DNA of 15,636 nt from Candidatus Microgenomates bacterium (GTDB lineage Bacteria > Patescibacteriota > Microgenomatia > UBA12405 > UBA6130), in contig WFSR01000017.1 of the NCBI GenBank assembly GCA_015485895.1, forward strand, positions 1-15,636. The letters are read 5' to 3'. Each line of letters starts with the position of its first letter. Position 1 is the first letter of the stretch. This document shows positions 6,818 through 13,364 of the stretch, in pieces. The notes beneath the pieces are model-generated. The model was not told where the DNA came from. It was given only the letters and a program-made list of their open reading frames with translations, and did not search any database. The position numbers and the translations under genes are program-made.

Positions 6818-7758
6818 TGAAAATGGTAAAAGGAATATTTGTTTTAGAAAAATTAACCCCGGCAAAGGCGCAAAAGCTAGTAAATTTAGGTGCTGATGCT
6901 GTTTTTGTGAATTATCAACATCTTAATAAAGATGTGGCTGCTAAGTTGCATCAAGAGGGCATTAGAGTCTACATTGAGGTGGGTATTTTTGTGGGCGAGG
7001 GGCTATTGCGGAAATATCCCGATGCCCGGCCCATAGCTAAGAATAGTCAGCCGATGGAGAAAATCGATTGGTATGCTGGTGTTTGTCCAAATCATCCCCG
7101 GGTACGTCGGGAAAAATTAGCTTTGATCAAAAGAATTGCTAAGACGGGTATAGCCGATGGTATTTGGTTGGACTTTATTCGCTATCCTGGCCACTGGGAG
7201 GGAGTAAGGAGCGCTAAAATGCCGGAGTATTGCTTTTGCCGGAACTGCCGGCGGAAATTTGCCCGGGATGTTGGTGGAACAATGGAGGGAGAACCGTGGA
7301 TAGCTTGGAAATGCCAACAAATCACTGATTTTGTGGCCCGAGCGAAAGAAATTATCAAAACCGTTGACAACAGCATTCGGCTGGGTATTTTTTCTGTCCC
7401 TTGGCGGGAAGAAGATTACGACGGGGCAATTAGGAAAATAATTGGTCAGGACTTCCGACAACTAGCGCCTTTCGTGGATGTTTTTAGCCCGATGGTTTAT
7501 CAAAAGATGACCGGTCATAATGAAGCCTGGATCGAGAAAATAGTCCGTTACATGGATAAAGTTACCCAAAAGCCAGTTTTGCCAATTATCCAGACTGAAA
7601 ATAAACCAGGAAAATTATCCCCAGCCGAATTTGAAGAGGAGTTGATCTTCGCCTACCAAAAACCATCTCAAGGAAGTATTGTTTTCTTTTGGGAGGATTT
7701 ACAGAAAGACCAAGCAAAGCTGCAGACACTTAAGCATTTTTGGCAAGAGCTAGCCTAG
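6817..7758 (+). CDS. Glycoside-hydrolase-like TIM-barrel protein with Cys cluster
   Basis: A 313-residue protein without a signal peptide. The core pattern is a TIM-barrel family seen in DUF4015/GHL10-type predicted glycosidases: GADAVFVNYQ early, a strand with ADGIWLDFIRYP (about 113-124, D119 likely active-site region), IRLGIFSVPW, and DVFSPMVYQKM near a late strand. Four cysteines stand out, C90 and the C139-F-C141-R-N-C144 cluster, which may bind zinc or close a loop. Possible starts are GTG 6814, ATG 6817 and ATG 6823; GGAG at 6811-6814 is best spaced for 6823, while 6817 overlaps the upstream stop. The 3' end overlaps the convergent kinase gene by 29 bp. The activity is inferred from fold motifs only. 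Confidence 0.65.
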   Translation: MKMVKGIFVLEKLTPAKAQKLVNLGADAVFVNYQHLNKDVAAKLHQEGIRVYIEVGIFVGEGLLRKYPDARPIAKNSQPMEKIDWYAGVCPNHPRVRREKLALIKRIAKTGIADGIWLDFIRYPGHWEGVRSAKMPEYCFCRNCRRKFARDVGGTMEGEPWIAWKCQQITDFVARAKEIIKTVDNSIRLGIFSVPWREEDYDGAIRKIIGQDFRQLAPFVDVFSPMVYQKMTGHNEAWIEKIVRYMDKVTQKPVLPIIQTENKPGKLSPAEFEEELIFAYQKPSQGSIVFFWEDLQKDQAKLQTLKHFWQELA

Positions 7759-8413
7759 CGAACTCCTCTTTTAGTTGATGTTTGATGTTTCTTAGCGGTA
7801 ATTGGCCATCAATTTCTATTACCTGAGCTATTCGCTTTTCCTTATTAGTAATCTCTTCAATCTGGGATTGAAAATGGAGGATGCCGGTTAATTTCTCGGA
7901 AAAGCTTTGCTTTTCCCGGCCCTTTAAAATAACGCGGCCGGCGGCTATCTCTGGCGGGACTTTAATGCGAATAACAATTGGTTGGGCGTTAAATGTCTGG
8001 GCTAACTGGTAAACGGCTTGGCGATTTTTAGTAGTGCGGTTATTACTATCTAGAATGACGGAGTAGCCTTGCTGGAGATAAAATTTAGCCAAAGCCTCTT
8101 GATAAACATAAGCCTTGTAGTAATCGTCTTTAATAGAATGGCGCAACCAGCGAAAATAAATCATGTCCGCGCGAAGAATAATGCTGGGATGAAGCTTAGC
8201 GATAAATTTAGCCAACGTTGTCTTCCCTGATCCGGGGACACCGCAGAAAATTACTACTAACCGGAGCGGCGGCTTTTGTTGAGGCAGTGTTGGCCAGAAG
8301 ATATTTTTAAGTTTGGTTAAATTATGGGTGAATTCTGGCGATTGGGCGTATGCCTTTAACCGTTCCCGCCAAAAATCATCGAATTTATTTTGGCGCTTAC
8401 TTTTGCGGACCAT
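7730..8413 (-). CDS. P-loop kinase of the AAA_33 / polynucleotide-kinase type
   Basis: A 227-residue protein with a Walker A motif GVPGSGKTT at residues 58-66 after a basic N-terminal extension of about 50 residues. ILRADMIYFRWLR follows (79-91), then VILDSNNRT (119-126), where D122 corresponds to the acidic residue after the third strand in small-molecule and polynucleotide kinases, and a lid-like segment AAGRVILKGREKQ (157-169). The family phosphorylates small molecules, sugars, or nucleic-acid ends; the substrate cannot be assigned. The start at 8413 is supported by TATAAT 9 nt upstream. It is divergent from the radical SAM gene and convergent with the GH-like gene. Confidence 0.8.
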   Translation of the reverse strand: MVRKSKRQNKFDDFWRERLKAYAQSPEFTHNLTKLKNIFWPTLPQQKPPLRLVVIFCGVPGSGKTTLAKFIAKLHPSIILRADMIYFRWLRHSIKDDYYKAYVYQEALAKFYLQQGYSVILDSNNRTTKNRQAVYQLAQTFNAQPIVIRIKVPPEIAAGRVILKGREKQSFSEKLTGILHFQSQIEEITNKEKRIAQVIEIDGQLPLRNIKHQLKEEFARLALAKNA

Positions 8414-8422
8414 TCTAGGACT

Positions 8423-8450
8423 ATTATAGCGTGTTAAGGCTGAATGTAAT
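8423..8450 (-). promoter_or_regulatory. Promoter of the P-loop kinase gene
   Basis: On the minus strand, ATTACA (8450-8445), a 16-nt spacer, then perfect TATAAT (8428-8423). The ATG at 8413 is 9 nt after the -10 box. The opposite-strand promoter at 8466-8474 lies within the same 66-bp divergent gap. Confidence 0.55.
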
Positions 8451-8465
8451 GCTGTGATAACAATA

Positions 8466-8474
8466 TGCTAAGAT
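8466..8474 (+). promoter_or_regulatory. Extended -10 promoter of the radical SAM gene
   Basis: TGC followed by TAAGAT (8469-8474). The ATG at 8480 is 5 nt downstream, predicting a leaderless transcript. No clear -35 element. Confidence 0.5.
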
Positions 8475-8479
8475 AAACT

Positions 8480-9955
8480 ATGCGAGCTGTAATTGGTTAT
8501 CCGCCGTTAGAATCAAAAAAGGGCATTCCTTTGCTTAGCCAAAACCGCCAGTTCCAGTGGTTTCATGACCCGACTTATATTTATCCGGTGGTGCCGGCCT
8601 GGGCAGCTACCTTAGCTAAACAAGCCGGCCATCAGGTTGCCTGGCTAGATGGTATTGCCAGTGAATGGACTTATGCCGAATGGGAAAAACGCCTTCTAAA
8701 GAGTAAGCCTGACTTACTTTTCATCGAAACTAAGACGCCGGTGATTAAGAAACATTGGCAAATTATTAACCGTTTGAAGAAAAAAGATCCAAAACTTCTT
8801 GTTGTTTTAGCTGGTGACCATGTGACGGCTTTACCGGAAGAAAGCTTCCAAAAATCGGCGGTGGATTTTGTTTTGACGGGCGGGGATTATGATTTTCTTC
8901 TTTTAAATTTATTGAATCATTTGGAAAAGAAGGAAAAATTGGAAGCGGGCATTTGGTACCGGACAAAAAGGGGATTGAAAAATACCGGCCAGTTTGTTTT
9001 AAACCATGACCTAAATAAATTGCCGTTTATTGACCGTGATTTAACCCAATGGCAGCTTTATGCCTATAAAAATGGTAATTACAAATATTTGCCGGGGACC
9101 TATATTATGGCCGGGCGGGATTGTTGGTGGCGGAAGAATGGCGGTTGTAAATTTTGCTCTTGGACCACCCTTTACCCAACTTGGCGGGTTCGGTCGGCCA
9201 AAAATGTTCTTGATGAGGTTGGCATGCTAATTGAGAAGTATGGCGTTCGGGAAATAATGGACGACACCGGCACCTTTCCCATTGGCCCTTGGTTGCGAGA
9301 ATTTGCCCAGGGGATGATTGACCGCGGTTATAACCGGAAAATAAATTTTGATATCAATATGCGCTTTGGGGCGTTAAGCAAAGAGGATTATGCCCTGATG
9401 GCTAAAGCTGGTTTTCGTTTTCTTCTTTACGGCTTGGAATCAGCTAATCAAGAAACTGTTGATTGGCTTAATAAGGGGACAAAGATTGCTGCTATTGAAA
9501 AAGAATTGGAGATGATTCAAGAAGTCAACCGGGAAACGGGCGGCCATCTTGAGCCTCATGTTACCTGTATGGTCGGTTATCCCTGGGAATCAAAAGAGGA
9601 GGCCGAAGCAACGGTGGCCATGACGCGCCGCTTTTTTGACCGTGGCCTAATTAGAACTCTCCAGGCAACGATAGTCATTCCTTATCCCGGGACCCAACTT
9701 TTTCGCGAATGCTTGGAGAATAATTGGCTGAAAACAAAAAATTGGGATGATTATGATATGACCAAGCCGGTGATGAAAACCCCGATGGCAGATGAGGAAG
9801 TTTTGGCAATAACCCGGGGCATTTATACTTCATTTTTAACCCCGCGTTTCCTTTGGTGGCAAATTACTTCAATTAGAAATTGGCAAGATGTTAAATTTAT
9901 GCTTCGGGCGGCCAGAAAAGTAATTGGCCATTTTCTAGATTTCCACCGTCACTAA
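8480..9955 (+). CDS. B12-binding-type radical SAM protein
   Basis: A 491-residue protein. The N-terminal part (about 1-175) resembles the cobalamin-binding domain of class B radical SAM enzymes, with VVPAWAATLAKQAGHQVAWLDG, LLFIETKTP and VVLAGDHVTALPEE; it lacks the classic DxHxxG cobalt-ligating motif, as many of this class do. The radical SAM barrel follows, with MAGRDCWWRKNGGCKFCSW at 210-228; the three cysteines are C215, C223 and C226, giving CX7CX2C rather than CX3CX2C. Later strands show EIMDDTGTFP, LLYGLESANQETVDWLNKGT and TCMVGYPWES, typical of the family. Such enzymes methylate or rearrange unreactive carbons in lipids, sugars or cofactors; the product here is unknown. Start fixed by the -10 box. 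It is a stand-alone gene. Confidence 0.85.
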   Translation: MRAVIGYPPLESKKGIPLLSQNRQFQWFHDPTYIYPVVPAWAATLAKQAGHQVAWLDGIASEWTYAEWEKRLLKSKPDLLFIETKTPVIKKHWQIINRLKKKDPKLLVVLAGDHVTALPEESFQKSAVDFVLTGGDYDFLLLNLLNHLEKKEKLEAGIWYRTKRGLKNTGQFVLNHDLNKLPFIDRDLTQWQLYAYKNGNYKYLPGTYIMAGRDCWWRKNGGCKFCSWTTLYPTWRVRSAKNVLDEVGMLIEKYGVREIMDDTGTFPIGPWLREFAQGMIDRGYNRKINFDINMRFGALSKEDYALMAKAGFRFLLYGLESANQETVDWLNKGTKIAAIEKELEMIQEVNRETGGHLEPHVTCMVGYPWESKEEAEATVAMTRRFFDRGLIRTLQATIVIPYPGTQLFRECLENNWLKTKNWDDYDMTKPVMKTPMADEEVLAITRGIYTSFLTPRFLWWQITSIRNWQDVKFMLRAARKVIGHFLDFHRH

Positions 9956-10050
9956 TCCTTGAGTATCAAATAAACAACCCCAACCCTCTGTTAGTGATTA
10001 TCAACGCTTTATCGTCTTAATTTTCCCCGACGGTTGACCTACCTCTCCTG

Positions 10051-10187
10051 CGTCATCCTGAACTTGCCCTGACCTTCGTCGGAGCAGGTTCAGGATCTTC
10101 AGGGGGTGGTGAACCAATAATAAGAGTAATTGCCCACATAGCTGAAGATTCTGAGCCCCCCGATAAATCGGAGTCTCAGAATGACGA
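10051..10187. repeat. CGTCATCCTGA-type palindromic intergenic repeat
   Basis: The intergenic stretch 9956-10440 has no gene I can support; its centre is an imperfect inverted repeat. The ends are CGTCATCCTGA (10051-10061) and TCAGAATGACG (10176-10186). Internal partners include CAGGATCTTCAG (10091-10102) with CTGAAGATTCTG (10142-10153), 11 of 12 complementary. Each half also forms its own hairpin: CCTGAAC/GTTCAGG on the left, and ATTCTGAG/CTCAGAAT with CCGAT/ATCGG on the right. The TTCGTCGG motif on the left resembles the palindromes at 5539 and 5716. This looks like a dispersed repeat family. Confidence 0.75.
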
Positions 10188-10296
10188 GAGAGAAAAAGAT
10201 AAATACATTTGGGTTTTTTTAGCCTTTTAGGTTTCTATTTAGCGCTTCCTGTTTTGCTAAATTACAAGTGAAACATTCATTTGAGACTTAACACCT

Positions 10297-10361
10297 AACC
10301 CTTGACACGTTGCCAGAAACTCTACAAATATGTGGAGTTTTTGGTAACGTATGATTAGGAG
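10297..10361 (+). promoter_or_regulatory. AbiE operator copy 1 with decayed promoter and start
   Basis: The first 28 nt (10297-10324) are identical to 11863-11890. Arms 10307-10326 and 10331-10350 form an inverted repeat matching at 17 of 20 positions with a 4-nt loop; the three exceptions are G-U pairs in RNA. TTGACA (10302-10307) remains, but the TATAAT of copy 2 is TACAAA here. The position of the abiEi-2 start codon has become TTG and the frame closes at TAG after five codons, so this is a worn copy of an abiEi 5' end. It lies about 90 bp upstream of abiEi-1. Confidence 0.75.
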
Positions 10362-10369
10362 ACTAAATT

Positions 10370-10398
10370 TTGACAATTCGGCGCCATTTTTCTATTAT
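10370..10398 (+). promoter_or_regulatory. Promoter of AbiE module 1
   Basis: Consensus TTGACA (10370-10375), a 17-nt spacer and TATTAT (10393-10398). The predicted start near 10405 leaves a leader of about 36 nt before the ATG at 10441, unlike most genes here. The leader holds the inverted repeat at 10410-10426. Confidence 0.7.
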
Positions 10399-10409
10399 TA
10401 GAACTGTAA

Positions 10410-10426
10410 GTAACATTTATTGTTAC
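10410..10426 (+). promoter_or_regulatory. Inverted repeat in the abiEi-1 leader
   Basis: GTAACA, TTTAT spacer, TGTTAC: a perfect 6-bp-arm inverted repeat just downstream of the predicted transcription start. It is a candidate operator or small RNA hairpin; GTAAC also occurs in the right arm of operator copy 1. Confidence 0.45.
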
Positions 10427-10440
10427 AATGAGTTCAAATA

Positions 10441-11022
10441 ATGGAAAATAGTCTTATTTTGGAAATTTATAAAAAGAACCAAACAGTGTTTACTTTTAGG
10501 GAGATCTCTCTTTTATTCCCCCGGATACCCTACAACAATCTTAAGAGAAAACTATCTTACTATGTCAAAACTGGCAAGCTCTTGCGCCTTAGAAAAGGTG
10601 TCTACGCTAAAGAAAATTTTGACTCGCTCGAATTAGCCAATAAAATTTACCGGCCATCTTACATAAGTTTAGAGACGGTGCTCAAAATGGCGGGGATAAT
10701 TTTTCAGGAATATGAAACTATATTTTTGGCGAGTTACTTGACAAGAAAGGTAAGTTGTGGAGGAGTAAAAATTTATTATCGCCGGTTGCAGCCAGCGCTG
10801 CTCCTTAACCAGGCGGGTATAGAAACTAAGCCTAATTATTCCATTGCTTCTCCGGAAAGGGCTTTTTTGGATGCCATCTATTTATATAAGGATTATCACT
10901 TTGATAATCTAAGTCCTCTTAATTGGGATAAAGTGAGAAAACTGGTATCAATTTATCCCACTAAAGCTATTGAGAGACGGGTTAAGGAGTATTTTGCGAT
11001 TTACCAGCAAAAAAATGATTAA
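10441..11022 (+). CDS. abiEi: AbiEi-family antitoxin/regulator 1
   Basis: A 193-residue protein with an N-terminal winged-helix region (about 1-55) ending in LLRLRKGVYA, the typical wing of AbiEi antitoxins, followed by the family core LANKIYRPSYISLETVLKMAGII (about 65-87), SPERAFLDAIYL (about 140-151) and a helical C-terminus. AbiEi proteins repress their own operon through inverted repeats and counter the nucleotidyltransferase toxin AbiEii encoded next. The toxin gene overlaps it by 8 nt (11015-11022). The start at 10441 follows the strong promoter at 10370-10398. It is clearly related to, but well diverged from, the two other AbiEi proteins in the window. Confidence 0.85.
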   Translation: MENSLILEIYKKNQTVFTFREISLLFPRIPYNNLKRKLSYYVKTGKLLRLRKGVYAKENFDSLELANKIYRPSYISLETVLKMAGIIFQEYETIFLASYLTRKVSCGGVKIYYRRLQPALLLNQAGIETKPNYSIASPERAFLDAIYLYKDYHFDNLSPLNWDKVRKLVSIYPTKAIERRVKEYFAIYQQKND

Positions 11023-11716
11023 TAAGCGAAAACACCGGTTTGTTTTAGTAAGCATCCTTAAGGAAATTTATTCCGATCCAGTTTTGGCAAGTAGTTTGGG
11101 ATTTAAAGGAGGCACAGCGGCGTTCTTATTTTATGATTTGCCCAGGCTTTCTGTGGACCTCGATTTTGATTTGCTTAAAAAGCAAAACGAAGAAGCGGTT
11201 TTCCAAAAGCTAATTACAATTTTAAAAGAATTTGGCGAATTGCGTGAGGCGGTGAAGAAAAGATACACTCTGTTTTTTTTGGTCAACTACGGAAAAGGAG
11301 AGAGAAATGTGAAGGTAGAAGTTTCCCGCCGGCCGACAATCGCCAATTACCAGGTACGCCATTATTTGGGCATTCCGATTTTGGTGATGAATAAGGATGA
11401 AATGGTCGCTGGTAAGTTGGCCGCCTTATTGACAAGAAAAAAGTTTGCCGCCCGGGATTTATTTGACCTTTGGTATTTCCTGAAAAATGGCTGGCAAATA
11501 AACGAAAAAATATTGAAGGCTAAAACGGGTTTGAGCCTACAACAGGCTTTGGAAAAGGCAAGGAAAAAAGTAGCCACGGTTCCCCGCAATCGACTGTTGC
11601 AAGGATTGGGAGATTTATTGGAAGAAAGCCAAAAGGAGATGGTGAGAAACAAATTAAAAGAAGATTTGCTGTTTCAAATAGATTTACTTTTGCAAAATAT
11701 TAATGAAGGAAAGTAA
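11015..11716 (+). CDS. abiEii: AbiEii-family nucleotidyltransferase toxin 1
   Basis: A 233-residue nucleotidyltransferase of the AbiEii/MenT type. The active-site signature is GFKGGTAAFLFYDLPRLSVDLDFDLL, with K31-GGT and the metal-binding pair D48 and D50; a later acidic strand VKVEVSRR (E103) could give the third carboxylate. The second family motif is AGKLAALLTRKKFAARDLFDLWYFL (K134, R147, D148, D151). Relatives, such as mycobacterial MenT enzymes, block growth by adding nucleotides to tRNA acceptor ends. The start at 11015 is the first ATG in frame, overlapping the antitoxin stop by 8 nt; there is no ribosome-binding site, so coupling is likely. Catalytic residues look intact. Confidence 0.87.
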   Translation: MINKRKHRFVLVSILKEIYSDPVLASSLGFKGGTAAFLFYDLPRLSVDLDFDLLKKQNEEAVFQKLITILKEFGELREAVKKRYTLFFLVNYGKGERNVKVEVSRRPTIANYQVRHYLGIPILVMNKDEMVAGKLAALLTRKKFAARDLFDLWYFLKNGWQINEKILKAKTGLSLQQALEKARKKVATVPRNRLLQGLGDLLEESQKEMVRNKLKEDLLFQIDLLLQNINEGK

Positions 11717-11862
11717 AATTTGGCCTAGAGTTACAAACAGACCATTAGTGGCACTCACGCGGTATCTGTCAGCTGGTGGATAGTGGAGTTTTAGGAAAAT
11801 CAGAATGGCGATGGCAGGAGACATTTTTGCTGCCAAGTGTTATATGAGCTGAGAGATGCTGC

Positions 11863-11927
11863 AACCCTTGACACGTTGCCAGAAACTCTATAATATATAG
11901 AGTATATGGAAACGTATAATTTAGCAG
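11863..11927 (+). promoter_or_regulatory. AbiE operator copy 2, overlapping promoter and start codon
   Basis: TTGACA (11868-11873) is followed by overlapping -10 candidates TATAAT (11889-11894, 15-nt spacer) and TAATAT (11891-11896, 17-nt spacer). The -10 region is the centre of an inverted repeat with 20-nt arms (11873-11892 and 11896-11915, 17 of 20 complementary, 3-nt loop). The right arm contains the ATG of abiEi-2 at 11906. A bound AbiEi would thus cover the -35 to the start codon, and a longer transcript would fold the start codon into a hairpin. Nothing notable is seen in 11717-11862. Confidence 0.75.
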
Positions 11928-12511
11928 CCATTACTCACACACTACACGATTCGGGGTTGATTTTGTTTACAACCACCACCCTGAGAAGTCTTTTGGCTGT
12001 TAAAAAAGAAAGTTCGTTTTTCAATTTACTAGATAGACTGGTACAAGGAAAAGTGTTGGTAAGGTTAGAGAGGGGGAAGTATGCCTTGGCGGGAGAAAAT
12101 ATCTCCGATTTTGCTTTGGCAAATTTCTTGTATCCGTTTTCTTATATTTCTCTAGAATCAGCTCTTAATTTTTATGGCATTCTTTCCCAGTTTCCTTATG
12201 AAATAACCAGCGTGGTGACTAAAAAAACTAAAAGAAAAATTCTCTTCGGCAAAACTTTTTCATATGTTCATGTTAAAAAAACTTTGTTTTGGGGTTACGA
12301 AAAAAGAAATGGATTTTTAATTGCGGTTCCCGAAAAGGCGCTTTTAGACCAACTGTATTTGGCAGCTAAAGGCTTAAGGGGTGTTTCGTTAGATGAATAT
12401 GATTTGTCTTCTCTTAATTTTAAAAGGGTGCAATCTTACCTTAAAAAATACCCCCATTTTCCGCAATTTGATAAAATTATCAGTCGTTTAGGTATTTTTA
12501 GTAAAAGATGA
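11906..12511 (+). CDS. abiEi: AbiEi-family antitoxin/regulator 2
   Basis: A 201-residue AbiEi protein. The N-terminal winged helix ends in VLVRLERGKYALAG (about 49-62), followed by LANFLYPFSYISLESALNFYGIL (about 70-92), a basic strand KKTKRKILFGKTFSYVHV, and the VPEKALLDQLYL motif (about 142-153). As for other AbiEi proteins, the expected roles are autorepression and neutralising the partner nucleotidyltransferase. Its ATG lies in the right arm of the operator inverted repeat and within about 12 nt of the -10 box, so its mRNA is nearly leaderless. Its last codons overlap the abiEii-2 start by 4 nt (ATGA). Confidence 0.87.
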   Translation: METYNLAAITHTLHDSGLILFTTTTLRSLLAVKKESSFFNLLDRLVQGKVLVRLERGKYALAGENISDFALANFLYPFSYISLESALNFYGILSQFPYEITSVVTKKTKRKILFGKTFSYVHVKKTLFWGYEKRNGFLIAVPEKALLDQLYLAAKGLRGVSLDEYDLSSLNFKRVQSYLKKYPHFPQFDKIISRLGIFSKR

Positions 12512-13281
12512 TTACCAGAGATCAGGTTGCTTTATGGGCTCGCAAGCAGGGAATAAATGAAACAACTATTTTAAGGGAATATTTACAACTTCTATTTTTA
12601 AGTAAGCTTTATGCTTTACCCAAGAGTGATAAAATTTTTTTTAAGGGAGGCACAGCGCTTCATTTGATTTATCAAGCGCCGCGGTTTTCAGAAGATTTGG
12701 ACTTTACGGTTGAATTATCCCAGGCAGTTTTTTTATCTACAATAAAAAAAGCATTCAGCGAAATTTTTAAAGAGGTAGAGGGGAATTTTAAGGAGCGTAG
12801 GGTGGTAGCGGGGAAAAAATTTCTTTTGACATTTTTACCTGGCGTTTTGCCTTATAAAGTTTTTATAAGTTTAGATTTTTCTTTTAGAGAGCAAGTGCTA
12901 GAGCCGTCTAAATCAATAATTAAAACTAATTATCCGGTGATTTTTACATCTTATGTGCATCATCTTTCCAAGGATGAGATTTTAGCTGAAAAAATCAGAG
13001 CCACTTTAACTCGTCAGAAGGGAAGAGATGTATACGATCTGTGGTTCTTATTAAGCCAAGGAGCTTCAATGAAGGCGGCGTTGGTGAGAAAAAAGTTAGC
13101 GTATTATCAGCTAAAGCATATTAAACCTGAAAAGATCATCGAGAGGATCGAGGCAATGCCTTCGGAGCAATTTGTTAGAGATCTACGCCCCTTTGTTCCC
13201 ATTCGTGAACGAAATAAGCTTGCAGACTTCTTTATTTACGTTAAAGATTATTTACGGCAAACATTTTTGCCTACTAAGTGA
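12508..13281 (+). CDS. abiEii: AbiEii-family nucleotidyltransferase toxin 2
   Basis: A 257-residue AbiEii/MenT-type nucleotidyltransferase. The N-terminal helix (LWARKQGINETTILREYLQLLFLSKLY pattern, split over about 9-35) leads to FFKGGTALHLIYQAPRFSEDLDF (44-66), with KGGT at 46-49 and metal ligands D63 and D65. VFISLDFSFRE (118-128, D123) supplies the third acidic residue, and EILAEKIRATLTRQKGRDVYDLWFLL (157-182; K162, R173, D174, D177) is the conserved second motif. All key residues are present, so it should be active. ATGA overlap with abiEi-2 indicates coupled translation. It is longer than and clearly diverged from toxin 1. Its stop codon abuts the element remnant at 13281-13364. Confidence 0.9.
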   Translation: MITRDQVALWARKQGINETTILREYLQLLFLSKLYALPKSDKIFFKGGTALHLIYQAPRFSEDLDFTVELSQAVFLSTIKKAFSEIFKEVEGNFKERRVVAGKKFLLTFLPGVLPYKVFISLDFSFREQVLEPSKSIIKTNYPVIFTSYVHHLSKDEILAEKIRATLTRQKGRDVYDLWFLLSQGASMKAALVRKKLAYYQLKHIKPEKIIERIEAMPSEQFVRDLRPFVPIRERNKLADFFIYVKDYLRQTFLPTK

Positions 13282-13364
13282 TTTTAAATTTTGGTTATGC
13301 ACTATATTATTTATAAAAAATGAACAAGCTGTAGTTGCTTAGATTTTGTTTAACGGGGTAAATT
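13281..13364 (+). mobile_element. Internally deleted remnant of the GIY-YIG element
   Basis: The left part (13281-13313) aligns to 14537-14569, the 5' end of the GIY-YIG unit, starting with 13 identical nt (ATTTTAAATTTTG) and 25 of 33 in all. The right part (13320-13364) aligns without gaps to 14806-14850, the 3' end, with 30 of 45 identical; 14 of the 15 differences are transitions. The order and orientation are kept and about 236 bp between the parts are missing. The left terminal ACCCTGTT is lost. The remnant ends right at the start codon of the next gene and supplies its leader, including a possible extended -10 (TGC, TTAGAT at 13339-13344). Confidence 0.6.

Noticed and set aside
10351..10401. 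Short ORF starting at ATG 10351 right after operator copy 1
   Set aside because: Only 16 codons, no support; the homologous position in copy 2 reads in another frame.
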